Assembly (NCBI RefSeq): GCF_020085105.1
Contig: NC_058058.1
Coordinates: 337,501 to 401,500, forward strand
Direction: 5' to 3'
DNA from: Siniperca chuatsi
Lineage: Eukaryota > Chordata > Actinopteri > Centrarchiformes > Sinipercidae
DNA length: 64,000 bases
In this document: piece by piece, positions 18,680 to 29,100 of the stretch
Numbering within the stretch: position 1 is the stretch's first letter
Layout of the letters: the number at the start of each line of letters is the position of its first letter
The notes under the pieces: model-generated
What the model saw: only the letters and a program-made list of their open reading frames with translations
Told to the model about the DNA's origin: nothing
The model's database searches: none
Made by a program: the position numbers and the translations under genes

Positions 18680-21600
18680 ATGTCTCTGACAGAAACCCCG
18701 CCGCGCTGCGGCATCCGGGCCCTGACGGTGTCGGTGTCGGAGCAGCTGACCCGGGTCGGGGACGAGATCTTGGGGCTGCTGGAGAAGCGGAGCGGCGGAT
18801 CCGGAGGATCCGGAGGCCGCCTGCTCCACCTGCTGCGGCTGCTGCTCACCGAGCGGCTGGCGGCGGCGGCGGAGCGGATCGTCGGGCTGCTGGAGCGGGA
18901 GGTGGAGGAGTACCGGCGGCAGCTGGAGCGGCAGAGCCGGCTGCTGGAGGCGGTGCTGAGCCCGGTGGTCCGACTGAACCGCACAGGTGAGTTTAAAGCC
19001 GCCCTGTTCTCCTGCAGCATGCCGCCATGTTGGAGCCACATCACACTCTGACTGTTGCTAAGCAACCACAGATCCAACACTGCGTTAGCGTTGACAGCCA
19101 ATCACAACGACTGTTACTGTCTCTCAGCTGGGCAATAATCGGATGCATTGATTGGTGCAACGTCAGGACAGCAGAAACCGAAAACTCACCTGTTCAGGTG
19201 CACGTTGGCCCATAAAACACATCTCTTATTGGTTCTCAGTGCAGCACCTGAAGTTAAATACATCTTTAGCTCAAATAAACCAAAAGATTGTTTATAGTCG
19301 GAACAGACAAGAAAATCAGCAACGAGTCAATGAATCAAAACGCTACAACAGTCGAGATTTGTTTTTCATAAGATGAGTAAATATATCCATCCATCCATCC
19401 ATTTTCTACCGCTTGGTCCCCGTTAGGGGTCGCGGAGTGACTGAATCCCAGTGACTTGGGCCTTAGGCAGGGCACACCCTGGACAGTGGCCAACTCGTGC
19501 AGGGCGAACACAGACACAGACAAGGACAGACAACCATTCACTCACACATTCATTCAATACGGGCAATTTAGAGTTATCAATTAACCTACACATGCATGTC
19601 TTTGGACGGTGGGAGGAAGCCGGAGAACCCGGAGAGAAGAGTAAATATATATAATATATAAATATGTGCAAAAATATATATTAGTTCATATTTCATTTTA
19701 ATTAGTCTACAGGAAGTGACAAGCACGCTGTCAGGGAGAAATAAAATGAAATATAGAGTTTTATTAGAGCTGAAAGTAATAAATATGAAGGAAACAACAG
19801 CAAATGGAGAAAAGGAGGTTTATGAATTCAGACGGATTTTACAACTCTGGAAAGTTCTCACAGCATTTTATCTGTCGTCACGACGACCGTAAACAGCAGA
19901 AAAACAGCGTTCACGTTACAGAGTCGTCTGGCAGGAATGTGCGCTTGCAGGTATTTGATTGGCCAACGCAGCGTTGTGCTGGAAGTCGTCGCGTTGTGTT
20001 GCAGCAGAAGTTGAGCGACACGCGGCCGCTGTAAAAGTTCGAGGTATAGAAGAAACTCCTGCACGTGAGTCGCGCGAGTATGTACGCAGTAATTGTCGGG
20101 CGCAGCGAAGGTGTCGCAGGTGGAGCAGCAAACGTGCTGAGAGCTTCAGCTCTTTTCCTCAACAGGAACTTAACCTGTAACCCGGTTCCTTCCAGAACCT
20201 GAACTTTTAAGAACCTTGTAAAGTTTTGATATGAAGTTCTTCTTTGTGTTTCACAAACCAGCACCAATCTGATCAATTCGACCTGATTCATCCGATCAGG
20301 TGTCGTCCACGATGTGACAGATCCACCTTAAATATGTCAGTGTCTGTATAGAAAAGGCTGTATCGTCAAATCAGAGGTAAAGCTCAGGCGCTCGTCTTAT
20401 TTGCAGCTCTATGAAGCTGCGTGAACTAATTATCATTTTAAAATGTTTCTTCCAGATTCCGTCGGCTCGCCCACTCGCAGGACGACCGGCGCTGATGAAA
20501 ACCCGCCCCTGCTGTCTGAGGTAGACCCCGCCCGCCTCCCCGCTGCCCCGCCCAGCTCCGCCTCCTCAGACGTCTCTGCAGCCGAGAGCGACGACAGTGA
20601 CGATGACTGGAGGGGAAGCGACAACTCTTCCAGTAACAAAGAAACAAACAGGACAAGGACGGATGGAGGGCGGTGCTCTGGTGGTCGGAGACAGCAGGCG
20701 GCGTCATCGCACCGGACGGCGGCTCATCGCTGTGTCATCTGTGGAAAAACTTTCCGCCACAAAGGAAATCTGGTAAAACACGTGGAAACACACTCAGACA
20801 ACCCCGAGAGCCTCTGTGGAGTCTGCGGTGAACACTTCAAGTCCTCAGATGGTTTGTTCGACCATCTCAGATCTCACAGAGAAACCGACAGCGGCGGCGG
20901 GACGTGTGAGATCTGCAGAAAGACGTTTCAGAACATGGAGACGCACATGAGGAGTCACACCGGAGTCAAACCGTACAGCTGCAACGTCTGCGGCAAGAGC
21001 TTCCCCCGACCCGGAGCACTGAGGAGACACAAGAAGATCCACAGCAGGAGGACGCCCGACGTCTGCCCGGTCTGTGGACTGACCTTTACCCAAAACCGGC
21101 TGCTCCAGGATCACCTGAAGACCCACGAAGAGGACGATGGAGTCCAGAGTGAGGAGGATGACGAGGGCGAGGGCGAGGGCGGTCAGTCAGAGACGCTGAA
21201 ACCAAAGACAAGGCAGAGCTCTGGACTGAAGTCGGCTCAGTCCTCCTCGCTCTGCTGCAGAGTCTGCGGTGATTCCTTCCACAGCCGAGGGTTCTTGAGG
21301 AAACATGCTGAGACGCACTGCAGAGAGTCTCAGAGCGTCTGTGGCGTCTGTGGACAGCAGGTAGACTCACCTGACGGTCTGCTGACTCACTTGCAGTCTC
21401 ACAGAGAGACCAGCGGGACCTGCAGCATCTGCGGTAAGAGTTTCCAGAACATGGAGACACATATGCGAAGCCACACAGGGATCAAACCGTACCGCTGCAG
21501 CGTCTGCAACAAGCGTTTCCCCCGACCCGGAGCCCTGAGGCGCCACAAGAAGATCCACAGTGGGGAGCGACCGTACGCCTGCCAGCACTGCGGGAAGACG

Positions 21601-22647
21601 TTCATCGAGAGCAGTGCCTTAAAGACTCACAGCAGGAGTCACTCATGGGAGATCCATGGCGATGAGGACGCCGAGCCTCCGCCGGACTCTCAGAGCCTGA
21701 AGTCTGAGGCGGAGAAAAGGCCAACTGTCGAGAACGCCAAGGTGTCGACTCAGACGTCTCACTGCTGTAAAGTTTGCGGGGAGTCTTTTCAGAGTAAAGG
21801 TAGTTTGAGGAAACACGCTAAGATTCATTTAGCAGAGTCTGTCTGCGGCATCTGCGGTGAAAGTTTACCGCCATCAGAGACCCTGACGGAGCACCTGCAG
21901 AGTCACAGAGACGCCGGTAAAATCTGTCACATCTGCGGTAAAACCTACCAGAACATCGAGACTCACATGCGGAGTCACACTGGTGTCAAACCGTACTGCT
22001 GTGGCATCTGCGGTAAATCCTTCCCGCGGCCTGGCGCCCTGCGGCGCCACAAGAGGATCCACAGCGGGGAGCGACCGTACATCTGCGAGTTCTGCGGGAA
22101 GACGTTCATCGATAACGGCGCTCTGATGACGCACATCAGGAACCACACCGGAGACAAACCGGCCCACCGCGTCTCCTGTGAGACCTGCGGGAAGAGCCTG
22201 GCGTCGGTCCACGTCCTGGAGGTCCACAAGAGGATCCACACGGGCGAGAAGCCGTTCCAGTGCCGCGTCTGCGGGAAATCCTTCAGGCAGGTGGGAGGGC
22301 TGAATGCCCACATGCTGACCCACACCGGGGAGAAGCCGTTCAGCTGCAGCCTCTGCAACAAGAGCTTCAGCACCAAAGGATACCTGGAGACCCACATCCG
22401 CTTCCACAAGAAGGAGCGAGCGTTCAGCTGCCACCTGTGCTGGAAGGCGTTCGTCACCAAGAACGATCTGAAGAAACACCTGCTGACGCACACCGGAGAG
22501 AAACCCTACAGCTGCAGAGTCTGCGGGAAGAGCTACCAGGAGAAACGCTCCAGAGACGTCCACATGAAGGTTCACCTGGACGTCCAGATCAGCAAAGAAC
22601 CAATCAGGAGGCAGGAAGGTCTGCAGCCAGACTTCATACAGCTGTAG
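18680..22647 (+). CDS. C2H2 zinc-finger protein (gene B), about 20 fingers
   Basis: Two coding exons, 18680-18986 and 20456-22647, phase-1 intron, 832 codons plus stop, no frameshift. Exon 1 (MSLTETPPRCGIRALTVSVS) has a Gly-Ser spacer and the helical block [20 protein letters not shown] shared with genes A and C. Exon 2 starts with an acidic Ser/Asp stretch (DDSDDDWRGSD). Fingers begin at 20731. Fingers 1-5 (20731-21126), 6-10 (about 21256-21640) and 11-15 (about 21767-22145) are three copies of one five-finger module; five more follow to about 22578. The third finger of each module is short, with nine residues rather than twelve between second Cys and first His (CGKSFQNMETHMRSH). The protein ends LQPDFIQL, like gene A's out-of-frame tail. 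Probable nuclear DNA-binding regulator; target unknown. Confidence 0.93.
19384..19645. mobile_element. CATC-tailed teleost dispersed repeat
   Basis: Starts with (CATC)n and TTTTCTACCGCTTGGTCCCC, continues through CAGGGCACACCCTGGACAGT and GCATGTCTTTGGACGGTGGG to AGCCGGAGAACCCGGAGAG. This order is a common teleost repeat. Lies in the intron of gene B. Confidence 0.75.
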
Positions 22648-22832
22648 ACTTCACACAGACCAGTGTTTTTACTGGTTTTACAAACTGGTGAACTGACAGA
22701 CCTCCAGCTGGGTTTGTTGAAGTTAATGTTCTTCAGTCATCAGCAGAGACACAAACCTGTTAAATATAACAGTTAAATTGGCCTTTAATGTTTTTTCAAT
22801 TTTAAAAAAATGTAAAAACCATATTTTCAGAT

Positions 22833-22994
22833 TAGGGCTGCAACTGAAGATTATTTTCATTATTTATTAATCTGCTAATTATTTTTTCAGTTACTCGATT
22901 TTGAAAATAAAACGCCAGAAAATAGTGAAAAAAACAATTAACTTGCCAATTAATTTTCTGTCGAACGATTAATTGACTAACTGTTGAAGCTCTT
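22833..22994. mobile_element. Short hAT-like element in the 3' flank of gene B
   Basis: Left end TTAGGGCTGCAACTGAAGAT, right end decayed (TTGACTAACTGTTGAAGCTC). Internal GATTAATTGACT-type text matches the other hAT-like copies. Right border uncertain. Confidence 0.55.
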
Positions 22995-23289
22995 TTTCTG
23001 TTACTGACGGTTTTTGCAGTGTTGACATCCATGATGATGTTCAGGGGAAAGTCTGTCTTTTTTTAAAAGTTTGTTTTGCCTCCAAAATAGCCGACAGAAA
23101 TCAGCTGGGTGATATTGTTAAAATCAATACTATAATATCATAAAGATTGTGTTCACGTCACAATGCTGCCTACAGAAATAAACTGATGTTATTGGTTTAA
23201 ATCAGGTCAGTGAGTCAAACGACTAAAAATGTCACATTTAGTCTTAAAGTTGAGTTGTTTATATTACATAATAAAGTATTTAATTGTTG

Positions 23290-24085
23290 TAGGGCTGCCA
23301 CTAATGACTATTTTCCTATCGATTACTCTATCGACTATTCTACCGATTAATCCATTAATCTAAACAATTCATTTTCCTCCAAAACATCAAACTGACCATT
23401 TAATTTGAGCTCATTTTATTTTGACAAACTGTATGTCATCGTATAATGCAGCACAAACAAAATGTAAACAAAGGTTTAAACTCCAACACGATAAAAATAA
23501 ACATAAAATAAGCTCAGATTCTAACCAGCAGACGCCTGCATGGCTTTATATTAAACAGCTACGAGGACAAAAGATATTAAAAGCTCTTCTTACTAATCAA
23601 TAAACACTACGGTTTCAGAAACGCAGGCCGACGTCACGCTGCGGTGGCCGATCCGGCGATCGGACCGGTCACACGGCTCCACGGTCAGCAAACCAGTTCG
23701 TGGACCGGACTCTCCCCGTCGTGTCCTCGCCTGGTTTGTTTCCTGTACCCAGCTTCGACGTCGGTGTCCGGCGTCCAGTCTGTGCTGGAAAACGCGCCAC
23801 ACGAAGCGTCCGTTGGTTTGTGTTCACGTGTTAGAGAGTCAGCTGTGGGCGAGCGACGTACAGAGTGAATGAGGAGAGGGAGCGCCGGTGGGAGAAAGCC
23901 GGTGAATCAGAGAAATAAAACGTTATTTTCTGATTGTTTCACAGCGGTTTACGTTCTAAAGCACAAATAAACACAACCGCACCGCCGCGCTGACGTCAGG
24001 ACGCAGCACTCAGTGATATTGAAGAAAAACAATGAATTTTCAGTGTCAACACCATCGATTACGTCGACTTCTCGCGGCAGCCCTA
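23290..24085. mobile_element. Non-autonomous hAT-like element with 8-bp target duplication
   Basis: The element runs from TAGGGCTGCCACTAATGACT to CTTCTCGCGGCAGCCCTA, so the ends are inverted (TAGGGCTGC/GCAGCCCTA). The flanks are AATTGTTG (23282-23289) and ATTTGTTG (24086-24093), an 8-bp target duplication with one mismatch, the length expected for hAT. There is no transposase; the inside is GC-richer in 23620-23880. Confidence 0.75.
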
Positions 24086-24244
24086 ATTTGTTGTCATTGA
24101 TACAGGATGTTCCATAATATTATTATACCGTGAATCTTCACTTGATGAATGATACATGATTCTGTCTGCCGTCCTGTCAGGAAGAACATTTACATTAAAT
24201 CTGCACCGACTGAATGTGTCTCTGTCAGCTCTGTGTCTCGCCTC

Positions 24245-24500
24245 CAGCAGCTGCAGAGTCACATGACGCTTCGTCAGAGTCACATGACGCTTCATCAGAG
24301 TCACATGACGTGTCATCAGAGTCACGTGACGCTTCATCAGGAGGCGTGTCAGAGTCACGTGATGCTTCATCAGGAGGCGTGTCAGAGTCACATGACGCTT
24401 CATCGGGGCGTGTCAGAGTCACGTGACGCTTCGTCGGGAGGCGTGTCAGAGTCACATGACGCTTCATCAGGAGGCGTGTCAGAGTCACGATGGACGCTCA
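24245..24500. repeat. E-box minisatellite (GTCAGAGTCACRTGACGCTT)
   Basis: About eight to ten units of 15-31 bases built on CAGAGTCACATGACGCTTCA and its CACGTG variant. Repeated CACATG/CACGTG within GTCACGTGAC is the E-box palindrome. Intergenic between genes B and C. Confidence 0.9.
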
Positions 24501-24589
24501 GTCTGGTCTTCTCTCCGTCAGCTCGTGTCAGAGTCACCAGCAGCTGCTGCCGTCATCTGGCTCTCAGAGCTAGATGCTCCGCGCGTCGT

Positions 24590-24850
24590 CAGCAGCTGCT
24601 CAGAGTCACATCTGGCTCTTTAGCAGCTAGATGCTGTCTGTGTTCTCCAGATGGACGTCATCTGTCTTCTTTCTGTCAGCTCTGATGTTTGGTCTCCAGC
24701 AGCTGCTGAGGGAAACATCTGGCTCTTTAGCAGCTAGATGCTCCGCTATGTTCAGCAGCTGCTGAGGGAAACATCTGGCTCTTTAGCAGCTAGATGCTCC
24801 GCTATGTTCAGCAGCTGCTCTGACTGCGTCTGGCTGCTGTTTGCCGCTCA
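24590..24850. repeat. 56-bp repeat with CAGCAGCTGCTG
   Basis: Two and a half near-identical 56-bp units (24697-24752, 24753-24808 and part of a third), plus weaker copies on both sides. Each begins AGCAGCTGCTGAGGGAAACA and includes CTTTAGCAGCTAGATGCTCC. Confidence 0.85.
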
Positions 24851-25300
24851 GCAGGAAGCGTTCAGAGGCTTTTCACAGCTTCTTCTTCTCTGGCAGCGGC
24901 GCTCTGAGAGCTGAGAGCGAACCAGAGCAGCAGCAGACGAATGGCCGTGAAGCTGCCGGTTCAGCAGCAGAGACGCCGACACGCCGTCGCTTCATTTATT
25001 GTCTTTTGATATAAAAATATTGATTATAGCTGCTTTAAGTTCCTCAGTCCATTTATTATTAATCCATTAAACAACTACAGCTCATTTGCATCAAATGTGA
25101 GCAGCGCCTCCTGCTGATGGACTGCAGGTCCAGCACACTTCAGAAATAGAAAACTGAGTTTATTTGCAGGTTAAAATTAAACAAAGACACAAATAATAAT
25201 ATATTAATAAGGACAGAAAGCCCAGATGAGCTCATTGATTAGCTCAACCTAAGGTGCCCAAATTATTATATGTGTTTATACACAAAGAATAATATGAGAA
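24851..25300. other. Intergenic DNA, no gene seen
   Basis: AT-rich DNA without a recognised gene or element. Confidence 0.4.
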
Positions 25301-25314
25301 ATCTGTTGCAGCTT

Positions 25315-25685
25315 TTTTTCAGGGGCCCTTGAATGAGTTCCTTAAATGTTAATGGATGTCTAAATGTTAATGAGTGCCTAAGGTCCTGGGATGTGTTCCA
25401 GTGGTCTTTGAATGAGTTTCTAGAATCCTTGAAATGTTCTTGGGGTCTGTGAATGAAGTTTAATGATTCACAAACTTATTCCCGGGGCTCTTTAAATATT
25501 TAAGGGATCGTTGAATGTGTTCCTGCGATCATTGAATGAGTTCTGGGAAAACTTGAATTATTCCAGGGGGCTTTCAGATGTTCCCATGAATTACTGAGTC
25601 AGATCAATGACCACTGTAATGAGTTCCAGGGGTCCTTGAAATGCTCCAGGGCTCTTTGAATGAGTTCCCTGACCTGTATCACATG
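25315..25685. repeat. Degenerate repeat of GTCCTTGAATGAGTTCC
   Basis: Old tandem repeat with a period of roughly 30-40 bases, recognisable by repeated CTTTGAATGAGTT and GGGGTCTTTGAAT text. Heavily diverged, so boundaries are rough. Confidence 0.6.
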
Positions 25686-26171
25686 GTCGGTGAGTTTACA
25701 CACAGCCTTTGAAGTCACCTGGCAGTCATGTGACAGCCCTCGGAGGCACATGACTGCCAGGTGTGAACGTGTTTCCAGGTGAAGTTTGCTGAATTAAAAC
25801 ACGCTCAAACCTTCAGAATGAAACAACTAATGTAACATTAAACAGAAAGTCACGAGTTTGTAAAAGTTGAAATGTTCCTGGGATTCCTCTGAAATTAAAC
25901 ACACATCTTGGATGTTACATTTGTACACAAATCGTTTTCTTCCAGCAGATTCTGGATGTGTTGAACGTTAACCCGGCAGCAGAGCCGGTGGTTTAATCAG
26001 GATAAATGTATTAATATTAATATAATACGTTTTGTATAAGGGCTTTTATTGTGGAGACTTCCTGTCTGCCGCTGTCTCCGTGTGTCTAACTTGACTGTTT
26101 CCGCTCGGACCGACATCGACCCTCCTGCAGCTTCTTCTGTCCGCATCCCGGTGCTTTCAGTCGGTACGAAC

Positions 26172-29100
26172 ATGTTGAAGCTCGACGTGTTGCGGCTGTT
26201 TGTCGACCAGCGGCTCGCCGCGGTCACCGACGACGTTTTCCGCTGTTTTGCCAGAATGATCGCCGAATATGAACGCGAAGTTTTCCGGTTAAAACAAGAG
26301 ACCGACCGACAGCGGAGACTGTTGGAGGCTGCTGGACGACCGGAGGACGGACCGGAGGACGGACCGGGGGACGGACCGGGGGACGGACCGGAGGACGGAC
26401 CGGAGGGTCAGTGGACAAAGACTCTGCTGTTTGTTGGTTTGATAAAGAAAATGTCCGCTGAGTGTGTGACGCAGCTGTTTTCCCCCCGCCAGGTGTCGCT
26501 GTTGGGTGAAGACAAACTGTTGTTAAACTGGAAACCTGTTAAAACCGTTGTTAGTTTACAGCTGGGACCAGTTTCATAACAGTTAGTAATTAAACATAAT
26601 TCGTTTTCACTAAAATATAAAATTAAATAAGAAAACAAAAACTTTATCCACACGAGCAGTGCTGGAAAGTTAACTTAAGTTCAAATAAGGTACTTTATTT
26701 GCAGTGGTGGAAGAAACAATCAGGTAAAAGTGCCAATATTGTAAAATTACTTAATTACAAGTCCTGAATTTTTAATAATATTTTCTTATTGTCTATTTTC
26801 TATTTATACTTGTATTAGTACTTGTTTTATCTTACTTTATATTTTCTAATTTACTATATTTTCTATTACTATTGTTCTGCACCAATATACCAAAACAAAT
26901 TCCTGGTATGTGTAAACCTACTTGGCAATAAACCTGGTTCTGATTCAAAACTCTACAGAAGTATTATCAGCTTCCTGTTGTAGTAAAAATAGTGGCCGCA
27001 GTAAAATTCTATATGACATTATTAGATTGTTAATACTGACGCATCAATGTGAGACATCATTCACACAGAGGGAGAGAGACAAAGACATCATTCACACAGA
27101 GGGAGAGAGACAAAGACATTCACACAGAGGGAGAGAGACAAAGACATCATTCACACAGAGGGAGAGAGACAAAGACATTCACACAGAGGAGAGAGACAAA
27201 GACATCATTCACACAGAGGAGAGAGACAAAGACATTCACACAGAGGGAGAGAGACAGACATCATTCACACAGAGGAGAGAGAGACAAAGACATCATTCAC
27301 ACAGAGGAGAGAGACAAAGACATCATTCACACAGAGGGAGAGAGACAAAGACATTCACACAGAGGGAGAGAGACAGACATCATTCACACAGAGGGAGAGA
27401 GACAAAGACATTCACACAGAGGGAGAGAGACAAAGACATCATTCACACAGAGGGAGAGAGACAAAGACATCATTCACACAGAGGGAGAGAGACAAAGACA
27501 TCATTCACACAGAGGGAGAGAGACAGACATCATTCACACAGAGGGAGAGAGTCAAAGACATCATTCACACAGAGGGAGAGAGACAGACATCATTCACACA
27601 GAGGGAGAGAGACAGACATCATTCACACAGAGGGAGAGAGACAAAGACATCATTCACACAGAGGAGAGAGAGACAGACATCATTCACACAGAGGAGAGAG
27701 AGACAAAGACATCATTCACACAGAGGGAGAGAGAGACAGACATCATTCACACAGAGGGAGAGAGACAAAGACATCATTCACACAGAGGAGAGAGAGACAA
27801 AGACATCATTCACACAGAGGGAGAGAGACAGACATCATTCACACAGAGGAGAGAGAGACAGACATCATTCACAGAGGGGAGAGAGACAAAGACATCATTC
27901 ACACAGAGGAGAGAGAGACAGACATCATTCACACAGAGGGAGAGAGACAAAGACATCATTCACACAGAGGAGAGAGACAGACATCATTCACACAGAGGGA
28001 GAGAGACAGACATCATTCACACAGAGGGAGAGAGACAAAGACATCATTCACACAGAGGGAGAGAGACAGACATCATTCACACAGAGGGAGAGAGACAGAC
28101 ATCATTCAAACAGAGGGAGAGAGAGACAAAGACATCATTCACACAGAGGGAGAGAGACAAAGACATCATTCACACAGAGGGAGAGAGACAGACATCATTC
28201 ACACAGAGGGAGAGAGACAGACATCATTCACACAGAGGGAGAGAGTCAAAGACATCATTCACACAGAGGGAGAGAGACAGACATCATTCACACAGAGGGA
28301 GAGAGTCAAAGACATCATTCACACAGAGGGAGAGAGACAGACATCATTCACACAGAGGGAGAGACAAAGACATCATTCACACAGAGGGAGAGAGACAGAC
28401 ATCATTCACACAGAGGGAGAGAGTCAAAGACATCATTCACACAGAGGGAGAGAGACAGACATCATTCACACAGAGGGAGAGAGAGACAGACATCATTCAC
28501 ACAGAGGGAGAGAGACAGACATCATTCACACAGAGGGAGAGAGACAGACATCATTCACACAGAGGGAGAGAGTCAAAGACATCATTCACACAGAGGGAGA
28601 GAGACAGACATCATTCACACAGAGGGAGAGAGACAAAGACATCATTCACACAGAGGGAGAGAGACAAAGACATCATTCACACAGAGGGAGAGAGACAAAG
28701 ACATCATTCACACAGAGGGAGAGAGACAGACATCATTCACACAGAGGGAGAGAGTCAAAGACATCATTCACACAGAGGGAGAGAGACAAAGACATCATTC
28801 ACACAGAGGGAGAGAGACAGACATCATTCACACTGAGGGAGAGAGACAAAGACATCATTCACACAGAGGGAGAGAGACAAAGACATCATTCACACAGAGG
28901 AGAGAGAGTCAAAGACATCATTCACACAGAGGGAGAGAGACAGACATCATTCACACAGAGGAGAGAGAGTCAAAGACATCATTCACACAGAGGGAGAGAG
29001 ACAGACATCATTCACACAGAGGGAGAGACAAAGACATCATTCACACAGAGGGAGAGAGACAGACATCATTCACACAGAGGGAGAGAGTCAAAGACATCAT

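Noticed and set aside
18406-19101. Antisense frame of 231 codons over gene B exon 1
   Set aside because: It is the complement of a GC-rich real exon and includes the (GAA)n tail read as poly-Phe; no own features.
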